Counted from the stretch's first letter, positions 17,497-27,353 are shown. The stretch: 64,000 bases of DNA from Lachnospiraceae bacterium (GCA_017427775.1 JAFRSD010000005.1:124001-188000); one strand, 5' to 3'. Numbers and translations: made by a program. Notes: generated by a model not told the origin, from the sequence alone.

Positions 17497-18768
17497 TTAT
17501 ACAACCTTAACTTTTTTATCGTATTTCTTTCCGTTCCGGTAATACACGATCTCTACTTCCTCACCCTTCTTAAGAGAGGTGTACAGAAGGAAGAACTCCG
17601 CCACGGAAGTAACCGGCGTTCCGCCGATCTCCGTAATGATGTCTCCCTGCCGGAACTGCTGCGAGGAAGCAACCGTTCCGTCCTTCACTTCGTCAATGAT
17701 AACGCCGTTCTGGATGGAAATCTGCTTCAGCACGTCATCCTCGATATCGCGGAAACGTGCGCCGAATTTCGGGTATGAATTCTGGTTTACAAGAAACTGC
17801 AGGGTCGGCATCAGCGAATCAATGCCGATTGCTTCTATGCTGTTTCCGCTCACGCCGAACATGGTGGAGATCACGCCGACCATTTCGCCCTTTGTATTGA
17901 TCAGGATGCCGCTCTCTCCACGGCCGCCGTACATATTGGTCTCAAGGATCTCAAGGGAATTATCCAGCACATAAACCTTCTGCATGCGGCTTGTGATCAT
18001 CCCCATATCCACGGACGATTCCCGGCCGTTCGGAAATCCCACGGCTATGACAGCGGACCCGGGCTCCATTGCGGAGGAATGGCCGAAGGTTACCTTCTTT
18101 ACGGATTCCTTTTCGTAGTTTCGGAAATCCTTGTACGAAACGGAAAGCACCAGTGCATCGGCATCGGCTGCGGACGAGTATACATAAGCCCGTTCCTTCC
18201 TTCCGCCGGCAAATGTCACATAAATCTTGTCATACTCCACCGCCTTCATCGCGGAGTACGACGTATAGATCAGGAATTCCGCGCCGTTGTCGGCAACGAC
18301 AACACCGCTCGTCTTTACAACGCTCTCTGTAACATCCTCGAAAACAGGATCCACAACACTCTTGGTGTAACTGACCGTCGTCAGGGAAGGATCCATTGCC
18401 GTAGCGGCGACCTTGACGCCGTTAATGATGCTTTCATAGCTCTCAAGCGCCTTCTCATCGATCACCGGACGAGTCTCGTTGCCCGGCGTGACAGCCATGG
18501 TCGGGGTCGGCCGGAGAACAACGGGTTCGCGCTCCTTTTCCGTAAAGAAGTGACGGATGATATAGTCGGAAAAGCCGTAAGAACACCGGGCAATGACGCC
18601 GAACAGCACACCGCATCCGATGACGAGCAGGAACATCCGGAGTATCTTCATGCGCTTCAGAAGTTTACGCTGGGGAACACGTTCCTCTTTGATGAAGCCG
18701 TAATTCTCTTCGGTTTCCGCTTTCTTATTCTTTCCCATAGCGTTATCAGACTGGTCTTTTTGACTCAT
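17497..18768 (-). CDS. HtrA/DegP-like membrane-anchored protein lacking the catalytic histidine
   Basis: 423 residues; ATG 18768 preceded by AGGAGG. A cytoplasmic tail, a TM at about 42-62, a trypsin-like domain (about 125-325) and a PDZ domain (about 335-423; FRQGDIITEIGGTPV). In the protease core the usual TNNHVV histidine site reads YTSYSA (no His, around residue 171); Asp204 and Ser286 (GESGIL) can be aligned. It is probably a pseudo-protease that binds rather than cuts. It follows the kinase gene by eight bases, like htrA genes linked to envelope-stress kinases. Confidence 0.8.
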   Translation of the reverse strand: MSQKDQSDNAMGKNKKAETEENYGFIKEERVPQRKLLKRMKILRMFLLVIGCGVLFGVIARCSYGFSDYIIRHFFTEKEREPVVLRPTPTMAVTPGNETRPVIDEKALESYESIINGVKVAATAMDPSLTTVSYTKSVVDPVFEDVTESVVKTSGVVVADNGAEFLIYTSYSAMKAVEYDKIYVTFAGGRKERAYVYSSAADADALVLSVSYKDFRNYEKESVKKVTFGHSSAMEPGSAVIAVGFPNGRESSVDMGMITSRMQKVYVLDNSLEILETNMYGGRGESGILINTKGEMVGVISTMFGVSGNSIEAIGIDSLMPTLQFLVNQNSYPKFGARFRDIEDDVLKQISIQNGVIIDEVKDGTVASSQQFRQGDIITEIGGTPVTSVAEFFLLYTSLKKGEEVEIVYYRNGKKYDKKVKVV

Positions 18769-18776
18769 AATTCCTC

Positions 18777-20186
18777 CTAACTATCCGCTTTCTGCAGACT
18801 GAAGACAAATTCCGTACCCACACCTTCGGTACTGATAACCTTAATATTTTCATTATGCGCCGCAATGATCTGTTTGGTAATGGAAAGACCGAGGCCGGTT
18901 CCTCTCTTGTCCTTGCCTCGGGAAAGGTCGGTTTTATAGAACCGCTCCCAAATCTTTCCGATCGCATCCTTCGGAATACCGATACCGGTATCCTTAACGG
19001 AAACCAGCACCTTGTCCCGTTTCTCGGCCGCCACAACCGTTACGACGCTGTCGGGCTTACTGAACTTGATGGCGTTATCGATCAGGTTGTGGACAACCTG
19101 CTGGATCTTGCCTTTATCGGCATAGGCGAACAGCTCATTTTCGGGAAATACGAGACGGATCTTCATGTTCTTCTGGGAACACTTGCCCTCGAACGTGGAG
19201 GAAGACTGCTTCAGCATCTTTACAATGTCGAATTTCTCGTAGATCAGGCGGACACCCTTGTTCTCGAAGTTACTCAGATCGAGAAGGTCGTTCGTCAGGT
19301 TCGACAGACGGTCCGTTTCAAACAAAATAATGTTGAGGTATTTGCCCTGAATCTCATAAGGGATCGTTCCGTCCTTCATGGCCGCCGCGTAACCCTTGAT
19401 GGAAGTCAGCGGAGAACGGAAGTCGTGGCTGATATTGGCCACGAAGTTCTTCTGGTAATCCACGAGGTTGGCGTGCTGCTCCGCCAGCATATGGGCGGAT
19501 CTGGCAATGTCACGGTATTCATCGCGGCCGCGCACATTGGCTTCGGCGCTGAAATCACCGTCCGTATAGGCGATGATGGTTTTATTGATACTCGTAAGGT
19601 TTCTGGTATGGTATACCGAGAAAAAGAAGAACACAAGCAGCAGGAGCAGAAGCGCTACGCCGGAGACGAGGTTCAGACGAAGCATAAAGCTGTCCGACTC
19701 TTCCGTGACTCTCGCCATCGGCTCTGCGAGAACAATGTACCCTTTGATGCGGTAATCCTGCTTGACCGGCTCCACCGCGCACAGAATGCTGCCTCCGGAG
19801 AGGCCGTCCACGTTTACGTCATCCATGTAGATGGAATCGAGCAGGCCGGGCACCGCTTTATCCAGATTGACGGATCCCTGGGCAATGTCCCCTGATGTGG
19901 ACGCGATCAGCATGCCGTCCGCACCGGCAATCCATACATCGGCGTTCAGCATTTCCTTTACCGCACGCATCTGAAGCATGAACGCCTCCAGGGTAAATCC
20001 TTCGATTGTATACTCGCCTATGTACTCGTTCGCTATGATCTTACACTCTTCGTAGAGTCTCGTACGGTGTTCCTGCATATTGAACTTCCGGTTCTGCGGC
20101 CGGATGATCACATTGATCACCAGCAGGATTGTTGCCGAAACGATCAGATAAACGATGGCGTATTTATACCATACCTTGTGCTTCAT
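18777..20186 (-). CDS. Sensor histidine kinase
   Basis: 469 residues. TM1 about 8-28, extracytoplasmic sensor about 35-165, TM2 about 170-192, HAMP, H-box NISHDFRSPLTSI with phospho-accepting His254, N-box NLIDNAIKFS and G-boxes DTGIGIP and GTGLGLSI. It is a complete orthodox kinase for the regulator at 20213. It lies in one transcript with the regulator and an HtrA-like protein, which suggests envelope stress sensing. Confidence 0.95.
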   Translation of the reverse strand: MKHKVWYKYAIVYLIVSATILLVINVIIRPQNRKFNMQEHRTRLYEECKIIANEYIGEYTIEGFTLEAFMLQMRAVKEMLNADVWIAGADGMLIASTSGDIAQGSVNLDKAVPGLLDSIYMDDVNVDGLSGGSILCAVEPVKQDYRIKGYIVLAEPMARVTEESDSFMLRLNLVSGVALLLLLLVFFFFSVYHTRNLTSINKTIIAYTDGDFSAEANVRGRDEYRDIARSAHMLAEQHANLVDYQKNFVANISHDFRSPLTSIKGYAAAMKDGTIPYEIQGKYLNIILFETDRLSNLTNDLLDLSNFENKGVRLIYEKFDIVKMLKQSSSTFEGKCSQKNMKIRLVFPENELFAYADKGKIQQVVHNLIDNAIKFSKPDSVVTVVAAEKRDKVLVSVKDTGIGIPKDAIGKIWERFYKTDLSRGKDKRGTGLGLSITKQIIAAHNENIKVISTEGVGTEFVFSLQKADS

Positions 20187-20212
20187 GAAAAACTCCCTTA
20201 TTCAGGAAAATG

Positions 20213-20950
20213 TTACAGCTCGTTTCTCAGTTCAAACTTATATCCGATACCCCAAACGGTGCCGAGACGCCACTCCTCGTGGTCGTGAAGTTTCTCACGA
20301 AGACGCTTGATATGAACGTCAACCGTACGCGTATCGCCGACATACTCATAACCCCAGATGCGGTCAAGCAGCTGCTCTCTGGTGAACACCTGGTTGGGAT
20401 GCGAAGCCAGATAAAACAGCAATTCGAATTCCTTCGGCGGCATCTCCAGTTTGTGTCCCATATAAGTAACCGCGTAATTCGTCTGGTTGATGACCAGGTC
20501 GGTATACGCTACATACTCGCCCTGCTGGTCGGTAGAAACCGGATGGGCTTCATGAAGGTTCTCGGTCGGCGGGTTATCCTGACGCATGCGGCGTAAAACC
20601 GCCTTCACACGGGCAACAAGTTCCTTCGAGTCAAACGGCTTCATCATGTAATCGTCAGCACCGAGCTCCAGTCCCAGAACCTTGTCAAAGATTTCTCCTT
20701 TGGCGCTCAGCATGATGATCGGCGTATCGGAAGTCTTACGGATCTGACGGCATACTTCGTAACCGTCGATACCGGGAAGCATCAGATCCAGAAGTACAAG
20801 GTTCGGCTCATACTCCGCGAACTGTTTTACCGCTTCCTCTCCGTCTCCGACGATCCGTGTGTCATAGCATTCCTTTGTCAGATAGAGAGCGATCAGCTCC
20901 GCGATGTTGTTGTCGTCGTCGACGATCAGAATCTTTGCCTTTTCTGCCAT
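20213..20950 (-). CDS. OmpR/PhoB-family response regulator
   Basis: 245 residues from ATG 20950, chosen for the AGGAGGAG site upstream. Receiver domain with DDD at 11-13, phospho-acceptor Asp55 (LVLLDLMLPG) and Lys in MMKPFD; winged-helix domain with TRTVDVHIKRLREKL. It resembles WalR/PhoP-type regulators. It is encoded between mutS2 and its kinase. Confidence 0.95.
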   Translation of the reverse strand: MAEKAKILIVDDDNNIAELIALYLTKECYDTRIVGDGEEAVKQFAEYEPNLVLLDLMLPGIDGYEVCRQIRKTSDTPIIMLSAKGEIFDKVLGLELGADDYMMKPFDSKELVARVKAVLRRMRQDNPPTENLHEAHPVSTDQQGEYVAYTDLVINQTNYAVTYMGHKLEMPPKEFELLFYLASHPNQVFTREQLLDRIWGYEYVGDTRTVDVHIKRLREKLHDHEEWRLGTVWGIGYKFELRNEL

Positions 20951-21028
20951 TTTTCTCCTCCTGTCAGCTTGTGCCGTCAAATGATACCGGCTTCTTCCCG
21001 GATGCTGCATCCGGGAAGCATAACCCCG

Positions 21029-23392
21029 TTACTCCTTAAACACGACCTCCGTTGACCCGTAATCCGGGGAGATCGTGTAAGATTTTACATATTTCGTCCT
21101 GCGGCAGTGGTCATGCACCGCCTGGCGGACCGCCCCGGTTCCCCGCCCGTGAATGACGGTAACCTTCGCCAGATGCGCGAGAAACGCGTCATCGAGATAT
21201 TTATCGAGCTCCGCAACGGCTTCGTCCACACGCTTCCCGACAAGGTTCAGCTCCGGACTGATCGTCATTGCCTTCGCTCCCACGCCCGAAGGCGTATAGG
21301 TTTTCTTCTTCGTTTCCTCCTGCGGCTCGTCAAGAAGCGCCAGGTCGCTGATGTTGACCTTGGTCGTCATGATGCCCATCGTCACGAAGCAGTCTCCTTT
21401 GGCGTTCGGAAGGGTATGAATCGTGCCCTTCGCATTCATGCTGATCACCAGCACGGAATCGCCGATATGAAACTCCGAGGCGCTGTGGCCGCCCTTCTTC
21501 TGCGCTTTACGCACTTCCTTCGGGGCGTTCTCCTCAAGTTTCTCCCTTGCCTTTCTGCGTTCCGACTCAAGCTCCGCGATATTCGAGCCCTGCGTGCCGA
21601 GCTTGTTGATCCGCCGGATCGTTTCGTCGGCAAAATCCTTTGCTTCCTGCAGAATATCGGAGGCCTTTACCTTCGCGTCCGCGATCAGCTTGTCACGGCG
21701 TTCTTCGATCGCTTTGTTCTTCTTCTCCCATTCGCTCCGCGCCGCAGCCGCTTCCCTGCGGTCCGCGCGTGCCTGCCGGAGTTCTTCCTCAAGCGTCTTT
21801 CTGGTCCGGTCAAGTTCCGCGATCATATCCTCAAAACTCTTGTCACGGATTCCGATGAACGAATCGGCTTCTTTTATGATATGCTCCGAAAGTCCCAGCC
21901 GTTTGGAGATGGCAAATGCGTTGCTTTTCCCGGGAATTCCGAGAAGCAGACGGTATGTCGGCCTAAGCGATTCCACATCGAACTCGCAGCTTGCGTTGAT
22001 CACGCCTTCGGTCGTCATCGCGTATACCTTCAGTTCGGCATAATGCGTTGTCGCCATCGTGCGGATACCGCGCCGGTGCAGGTAACTTAAAATCGCCATC
22101 GCTAGTGCGGCTCCTTCGGTCGGGTCCGTGCCCGCTCCGAGCTCATCAAACAATACGAGCGAATCGCCCTGCACGGATTCTAAGATCCGCACCGTATTGG
22201 TCATGTGCGAGGAAAATGTGGACAGAGACTGTTCAATGCTCTGCTCGTCCCCGATGTCTGCGTAAACGTCCGGGAAGATGCCGAGCACCGTTCCCGATTT
22301 CGCGGGTACATGAAGTCCTGCCTGTCCCATTAACGTGAACAGTCCGACCGTCTTCAAAGACACGGTCTTACCGCCGGTATTCGGGCCGGTGATCACGACC
22401 ATCGAATAGGTCTGTCCGAACGAGATATCGATCGGAACGACCTTCTTCGGATCGATCAAAGGATGCCGTCCCTGAATGATCTTCACGGTCCTGTCGTCCG
22501 AGAAATCAGGTCTTGTCGCCTTCATGTCTCTTGCAAGACCGGCTCTCGCGAAGATGAAATCCAGTTCCGTCACGGCATTCCGGTCATAACGGAGTGCCTC
22601 CGTATGGGGCGCGAGCATCTCACTCAGTGCCGCGAGAACCTTTTCAATTTCCTTAGCCTCTTCAATCTCGAGTTCCCGCAGTTCATTATTCAGTTTCACG
22701 ATCTCAAGCGGCTCGATAAATGCCGTTGAGCCGGATGCGGACTGGTCATGCACCATGCCCTGCACCTGGTTTTTGTATTCGCTCTTATACGGGAGGCAGT
22801 ACCGACCGTCCCGCATCGTAATGAGCGCGTCCCGGATCATTCCGGCCTGCGAGGCAGACGTCAGAATGGAGCCGAGCCTTTCATGGATCTTGTCATTGGT
22901 CGCCTTGATCTTTCTGCGGACGCTTTTCAGTCCGGGGCTCGCATCATCGGCGATCTCTTCTTCGGATAAAATGCAGCGGTTGATCTCCCGCGCTTCCGAT
23001 TTCATTTCCTCAAGCAGTTCGAACCGTTCCGTCAGGGAATCCTCGGGAATGTCCTCTCCCCTGACGCCGTAACAGCCGTAATCCTTCGCTCTGGCAACCG
23101 CCGTCAGCAAAGACCCGATCCGTAAAAACTCGGGAATCTGCAGGCAACCTCCCCGGTCCAGACGGAGCAGGGAATCCCCGATATCCGGGATGCCGCTGAA
23201 CGAAAGGGAGCCCTTCGAATAGATACGGCTCAGGGCGTCCGCGGTCTCCCGCTGAAGTTCTTCCGCCTCTTCTTTCGTGTCTACAGGTACCAGTTCGCCG
23301 CAGCGTCTGCGGCCGAGTTCCGACCCCGCATGGTGCACAAGCATCTCGCGGATCTTGTCGAACTCAAGGGTACCGAGTGCTCTTTCATTCAT
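21029..23392 (-). CDS. mutS2: MutS2 family protein (endonuclease / ribosome rescue)
   Basis: 787 residues from ATG 23392 (AAGGAT upstream). MutS core and lever, ABC-type ATPase with Walker A TGPNTGGKTVSLKT, Walker B LVLFDELGAGTDP, a coiled coil (about 510-620), a KOW-like segment and a C-terminal Smr domain (LDDAFLAHLAKVTVIHGRG). Known roles of the family are suppression of recombination and, in Bacillus, splitting of collided ribosomes. Full length, no motif lost. It sits between trmL and a two-component system. Confidence 0.96.
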   Translation of the reverse strand: MNERALGTLEFDKIREMLVHHAGSELGRRRCGELVPVDTKEEAEELQRETADALSRIYSKGSLSFSGIPDIGDSLLRLDRGGCLQIPEFLRIGSLLTAVARAKDYGCYGVRGEDIPEDSLTERFELLEEMKSEAREINRCILSEEEIADDASPGLKSVRRKIKATNDKIHERLGSILTSASQAGMIRDALITMRDGRYCLPYKSEYKNQVQGMVHDQSASGSTAFIEPLEIVKLNNELRELEIEEAKEIEKVLAALSEMLAPHTEALRYDRNAVTELDFIFARAGLARDMKATRPDFSDDRTVKIIQGRHPLIDPKKVVPIDISFGQTYSMVVITGPNTGGKTVSLKTVGLFTLMGQAGLHVPAKSGTVLGIFPDVYADIGDEQSIEQSLSTFSSHMTNTVRILESVQGDSLVLFDELGAGTDPTEGAALAMAILSYLHRRGIRTMATTHYAELKVYAMTTEGVINASCEFDVESLRPTYRLLLGIPGKSNAFAISKRLGLSEHIIKEADSFIGIRDKSFEDMIAELDRTRKTLEEELRQARADRREAAAARSEWEKKNKAIEERRDKLIADAKVKASDILQEAKDFADETIRRINKLGTQGSNIAELESERRKAREKLEENAPKEVRKAQKKGGHSASEFHIGDSVLVISMNAKGTIHTLPNAKGDCFVTMGIMTTKVNISDLALLDEPQEETKKKTYTPSGVGAKAMTISPELNLVGKRVDEAVAELDKYLDDAFLAHLAKVTVIHGRGTGAVRQAVHDHCRRTKYVKSYTISPDYGSTEVVFKE

Positions 23393-23403
23393 AATCCTTA
23401 TCC

Positions 23404-23907
23404 TTATTTGTCCGAAGCCCACTTCAGCCGGTGAAGGCTTCCGTTCCGCTTCATTCCTTCAAAATCATTCTGGCGGAGTGCTTCGTAAAGCACGATAGCC
23501 GCCGCGTTACTGAGGTTCAAAGACCTCGTTTCTCCCACCATCGGAATGCGGATGCATTCCTCTTCATGCTGCGTCAGGAGTTCCTCCGGAATACCGGCGC
23601 TCTCCTTTCCGAACATGATGTAGCAATCCGGCTCAAATTCGGCTTCCGTATAGAGCTTGTGCGCTTTGGTGGTCGCATAATACACCTTGGCGCCCGGATT
23701 CTTCGAAAGAAAATCCGCATAATCCCGGTACACGCTCACGGAAAGATCCTTCCAATAGTCCATGCCCGCTCTTCTTAAGTGCTTTTCGTCGAGGGAAAAT
23801 CCCAAAGGCTCGATCAGGTGGAGCCTGGTCCCCGTAGCGACACACGTTCTGCCGATATTACCGGTATTGGCCGGAATCTCCGGCTCAAGCAATACGATGT
23901 TGATCAC
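23404..23907 (-). CDS. trmL: tRNA (cytidine(34)-2'-O)-methyltransferase
   Basis: 167 residues of the SpoU/SPOUT family: start INIVLLEPEIPANTGNIGRT, motif 2 MFGKESAGIPEELL and motif 3 IPMVGETRSLNLSNAAAIVL, which form the SAM-binding knot. Length and motifs fit TrmL (YibK), which methylates the wobble base of tRNA-Leu. It is eleven bases from the mutS2 start, in one transcript. Confidence 0.94.
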   Translation of the reverse strand: MINIVLLEPEIPANTGNIGRTCVATGTRLHLIEPLGFSLDEKHLRRAGMDYWKDLSVSVYRDYADFLSKNPGAKVYYATTKAHKLYTEAEFEPDCYIMFGKESAGIPEELLTQHEEECIRIPMVGETRSLNLSNAAAIVLYEALRQNDFEGMKRNGSLHRLKWASDK

Positions 23908-23943
23908 GATAAACTCCCATCAGGCACATATTGCCCACAGCAT

Positions 23944-25122
23944 TTACTGCGCTGCCTTGTCCTCGCGAAGCTTCGTAATGAATGCTCTGAGACGGTCAAG
24001 CGCGCGCTTCAGGTTCTCAAGCGAATATGCGTAGGAAATCCGCAGGAAGCCTTCGCCGCAGTCGCCGAACGCGGTTCCGGGAACAATCGCAACCTTCTGC
24101 TCCGAAAGCAATCTGGTTGCGAATTCCTCGCTCGTCATGCCGAATTCGCTGATGCACGGAAATACGTAGAAAGCGCCGTAAGGTTCAAAACAGGGAAGTC
24201 CCATCTCACGTAATTCATGTACCACGAAACGGCGGCGCTTATCATAGGAGTCACGCATCATCGCTACGTCCTCATCGCCGTTCTTCATTGCCTCGATCGC
24301 GGCGTACTGGCTCATCGTCGGCGCGCACATGATCGCGAACTGATGAATCTTGGTCATCTGTTTAATAATCTCCGCAGGTCCGCAGGCGTAACCGAGTCTC
24401 CAGCCGGTCATCGCATGCCCCTTTGAGAAGCCGTTGATGACAATCGTCCGCTCGCGCATCCCGGGAAGCGAAGCAATCGAAACGTGCTTCTGCTCATAGG
24501 TCAGCTCGCTGTAGATCTCGTCGGAAAGAACGACAATGTCCTTCTCCACGCAGATTTCGGCAATCTCCCGAAGGTCCTCCTCGGTCATGATGGCCCCAGT
24601 CGGATTGTTCGGGAACGGAAGCACGAGAAGCTTCGTCTTATCGGTAACCGCCGCGCGGAGTTCCTCCGCAGTCAGGCGGAATTCATCTTTCTCCTGAAGC
24701 TCGATCACCACCGGAACGCCCTGCGTCAGAATGACACACGGTTCATAGGAAACATAGCACGGCTGCGGAATGATCACCTCCTCGCCGGGGCATACCATGG
24801 CGCGGATCGCAAGGTCAATTGCTTCGCTTCCGCCGACCGTGACCAGAATCTCGCTCTTCGAATCATACGAAAGTCCGTAATGGCGGTTTAAGAAGTTGGC
24901 AATCTCAACGCGGAGCTCGGGAAGTCCCGCATTGCCGGTATAGTGCGTTTTCGCTTTCTCGAGGGAATAGATGCCTTCCTCACGGATGTGATACGGTGTC
25001 GCAAAATCAGGCTCGCCGACACCGAGGGAGATGGCATCCTTCATCTCATGAACAATATCGAAAAATTTACGGATGCCGGAGGGCTTGATGCCCACTACGG
25101 CAGGGTTTAACGGGTTTCTCAC
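23944..25122 (-). CDS. PLP-dependent aminotransferase, class I/II
   Basis: 392 residues. Active-site Lys in GFSKGHAMTGWRLGY, PLP-contact region PFPNNPTGA and the YSELTYE tyrosine, Arg in GFLRISYAYS. Fold type I, close to MalY/PatB or aspartate-type aminotransferases of Clostridia (annotated PatA/AspC). It overlaps the Lrp-type regulator by four bases, which suggests that an amino acid ligand controls this operon. Confidence 0.93.
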   Translation of the reverse strand: MRNPLNPAVVGIKPSGIRKFFDIVHEMKDAISLGVGEPDFATPYHIREEGIYSLEKAKTHYTGNAGLPELRVEIANFLNRHYGLSYDSKSEILVTVGGSEAIDLAIRAMVCPGEEVIIPQPCYVSYEPCVILTQGVPVVIELQEKDEFRLTAEELRAAVTDKTKLLVLPFPNNPTGAIMTEEDLREIAEICVEKDIVVLSDEIYSELTYEQKHVSIASLPGMRERTIVINGFSKGHAMTGWRLGYACGPAEIIKQMTKIHQFAIMCAPTMSQYAAIEAMKNGDEDVAMMRDSYDKRRRFVVHELREMGLPCFEPYGAFYVFPCISEFGMTSEEFATRLLSEQKVAIVPGTAFGDCGEGFLRISYAYSLENLKRALDRLRAFITKLREDKAAQ

Positions 25123-25607
25123 GGGGTAATCAACATCCTTTCGTCTTCCTGTCTTGTTACAAGCGGAATCCCGTGCTCCTTATATTTCTTCAGCACAAAA
25201 TGGGTTGCGGTGGAAAGCACGGATTCCATCGGCGCAAGCTTCCCGGAAACGAATTCCGCGACGCTCTTCAGACTGGAGCCGCGAAGCATCACCGTCAGGT
25301 CAAAGCCGCCGCTCATCAGATAAACCGCCTCCACTTCGTCAAACTGGTAAATCCTCTCGGCAATCTCGTCAAAGCCTTTGCCGCGCTGCGGGGTTACCTT
25401 CACCTCAATCATTGCCGTAACCTGGTGCTTATCGGTCTTGTCCCAGTCGATCAGCGTCGGATATCCGCAGATGACGAGCTCCTCTTCAAGGCGCCGTATC
25501 TCCGCCGCCACCTTCGCCTCGTCTTCGCCGAGCATCACGGCAAGCTCCTTCGCCGTAAGTCTCGCGTTCTGGTCCAGACTCTCCAAAATACGCATTGCTA
25601 ATTCCAT
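25119..25607 (-). CDS. Lrp/AsnC-family transcriptional regulator
   Basis: 162 residues from ATG 25607 (GGAGG upstream). N-terminal winged HTH (RILESLDQNARLTAKELAVM) and C-terminal RAM/AsnC effector domain (VEAVYLMSGGFDLTVMLRG). It probably senses an amino acid and controls the aminotransferase with which it overlaps. Confidence 0.93.
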   Translation of the reverse strand: MELAMRILESLDQNARLTAKELAVMLGEDEAKVAAEIRRLEEELVICGYPTLIDWDKTDKHQVTAMIEVKVTPQRGKGFDEIAERIYQFDEVEAVYLMSGGFDLTVMLRGSSLKSVAEFVSGKLAPMESVLSTATHFVLKKYKEHGIPLVTRQEDERMLITP

Positions 25608-25623
25608 AACTAATCCTCCGCTT

Positions 25624-26571
25624 TTATCCTCGATATGGCTCCAGACAGCGCACCTCGTCGCCGTTATGAAGTTCTTTTTTATATCCTTCCCGAAGGCGTC
25701 CGATGTCGCACGCCTCGGCACCTTCCGCATACAGCGCGGAAAGAAGTCTTTCCGAATCCCGTGTGATCATCAGGATGCATCCGCCCGAACCGATCTGGTA
25801 CGGGTCGATATTCAGTTCCTCGCATACCTCTATCGTCTTTTGCGAAACCGGTATCTCCGGCAGAGAAACCGAAAGTCCCGTCCGGATACGTTCACACATG
25901 CCGAACAGTCCCGCATACACGCCGCCGTCGCCGCAGGAATATGCATAAACCATGCCGTTCTTCCATCCGGTTTCACAAAGCCTTCCGGCATCAAGTCCCT
26001 CCGCAAGCGCCGGAATCTCCGAAAGAAAGTGTTCCGGATATTTTGCTGACAGACGCTCCCGGTACTGTCCGTATAAAAGTACGGTTTCCTCTGCTCCGGC
26101 CTGTCCGCACAGAATGATGCGGTACTCTCCGTCCGTAAACTCCGGGGCTGTTTCCGTCGCATCGCCGAACGCGGTAACATGCGCCGTAACCTGCATGGCA
26201 TCAGTTCTCAGGATCGAAACATCCGCGAAATCGGCCGCCTCGTAAGCTTTTCGCATGAACGGCCGAACCGCCTCCTCGGGCATATCCTTCGGAATGCTTA
26301 GAAGAAGCGAAAAGGTTTCCGCCTTCCTTCCACGCGCCGCAAGCGCATTACCCGCCCGGTATACGGCAAATGCCACGATATACGGGTCGTCTCCGGTCAT
26401 CGTTCCGGATGCCGCTGCGATGTTCCGGTCGTTCTCATATGCCATTCTGACGCATTCCGAAACCGGCATCCCGTCCTTTCGGCCGGTATACGGTCTTGCC
26501 AGAAATTTCGCGTTTCCGGTCCGTGCAACAAGCCGCTCAAACTCCGCTGTGCCGATGCTGCCTTTCCCCAT
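25624..26571 (-). CDS. AIR synthase-related protein (HypE/ThiL-like)
   Basis: 315 residues from ATG 26571 with GGAGGT upstream. The C-terminal part (ECVEELNIDPYQI-like: VCEELNIDPYQIGSGGCILM) matches the C-terminal domain of the AIR-synthase/HypE/thiamine-phosphate-kinase superfamily, and the N-terminal half fits its ATP-binding domain, though the classic nucleotide motifs are weak. The substrate is unknown. It begins the long leftward run to yhaM and lies downstream of a clear promoter. Confidence 0.7.
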   Translation of the reverse strand: MGKGSIGTAEFERLVARTGNAKFLARPYTGRKDGMPVSECVRMAYENDRNIAAASGTMTGDDPYIVAFAVYRAGNALAARGRKAETFSLLLSIPKDMPEEAVRPFMRKAYEAADFADVSILRTDAMQVTAHVTAFGDATETAPEFTDGEYRIILCGQAGAEETVLLYGQYRERLSAKYPEHFLSEIPALAEGLDAGRLCETGWKNGMVYAYSCGDGGVYAGLFGMCERIRTGLSVSLPEIPVSQKTIEVCEELNIDPYQIGSGGCILMITRDSERLLSALYAEGAEACDIGRLREGYKKELHNGDEVRCLEPYRG

Positions 26572-26632
26572 TCTGACCTCCGTCCGTTGCCGGCTGTTTC
26601 CGTAAAAGGAAACAAAACCCCATATTCGCTTT

Positions 26633-26662
26633 ATTATATCACATTTTCCGCGCAACTATCAA
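26633..26662 (-). promoter_or_regulatory. Sigma-A promoter for the AIR synthase-like operon
   Basis: Minus strand TTGATA, 18-base spacer, TATAAT, about 60 bases before ATG 26571. It is back to back with the plus-strand promoter at 26685. Confidence 0.7.
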
Positions 26663-26684
26663 GTTCCAGATTTTTGAAAAAACC

Positions 26685-26713
26685 TTGACAAGAAACGCGT
26701 TAGCCCCGATAAT
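26685..26713 (+). promoter_or_regulatory. Sigma-A promoter
   Basis: TTGACA, 17-base spacer, GATAAT, 33 bases before ATG 26746. Near-consensus, so expression of the small anchored protein is probably strong. Confidence 0.88.
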
Positions 26714-26745
26714 GAAACCATAAACCGAAAAGGGGGATTTAATTC

Positions 26746-27303
26746 ATGGAAAAAAAGAAAAACAGAGGTTCTGCCGTTGTTGCAGTGATCGTTGTCCTCG
26801 CACTTATCGGACTCGGCGTCGGATTGTTCTTTTTCTTCCGCGGCAGGAAATACGATCCGGGTAAATTGGAGAACGGAACCTACACGAATAAGTGGGCCCG
26901 GATCCAGTTCACGGCACCTGAGGGATTTTCTTCCAAGACCCAAACCCAGGATGGCGAGAAATACTACGCTTTCACCAAGGGTTCGGAAATCGTTATGATC
27001 GGTACCACCGATCAGGATACCGATGTTGACGGCGGCCTGGATGAGCTGAAACAGATTCTCCTCGGCGCCAACGCCTATTCCAGTTCTCTCGGCATCAAGA
27101 TGGACATTAAGGACCCTACTACTTCCATGATCGCAGGCGAGAAGTTCAAGTGCGTCCAGATTTCCATGGGTGCATCAGGCACCTATATTTATGTTAATCT
27201 CTATGCTCGTAAGGTGCACGGAAACGGCGTTATCTTCATCGCCGTAGCTTCCTCTTCTCCTTCCGGTGTTGACAGTCTCCTTTACCGGTTCAAGAGATAT
27301 TGA
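26746..27303 (+). CDS. Membrane-anchored protein of unknown function, copy 1
   Basis: 185 residues. Basic tail, one TM (about 10-30, AVVAVIVVLALIGLGVGLF), then an outer domain of ~150 residues that begins YTNKWARIQFTAPEGF. The family is unknown to me. The gene at 27432 is a paralogue: NGTYTNKWA against NTYTNRWA, the GLD segment and the IAGEKFKC/IAGREYRC block match. It has its own promoter and terminator. Confidence 0.85.
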   Translation: MEKKKNRGSAVVAVIVVLALIGLGVGLFFFFRGRKYDPGKLENGTYTNKWARIQFTAPEGFSSKTQTQDGEKYYAFTKGSEIVMIGTTDQDTDVDGGLDELKQILLGANAYSSSLGIKMDIKDPTTSMIAGEKFKCVQISMGASGTYIYVNLYARKVHGNGVIFIAVASSSPSGVDSLLYRFKRY

Positions 27304-27317
27304 TCCTTTTGCGTTAT

Positions 27318-27352
27318 AACACCCCGGCCAGTGTCCGGGGTGTTTTCTTTTG
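27318..27352 (+). terminator. Terminator of anchored protein copy 1
   Basis: Stem AACACCCCGG/CCGGGGTGTT followed by TTCTTTT on the plus strand, 15 bases after the stop. Confidence 0.93.
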
Positions 27353-27353
27353 C

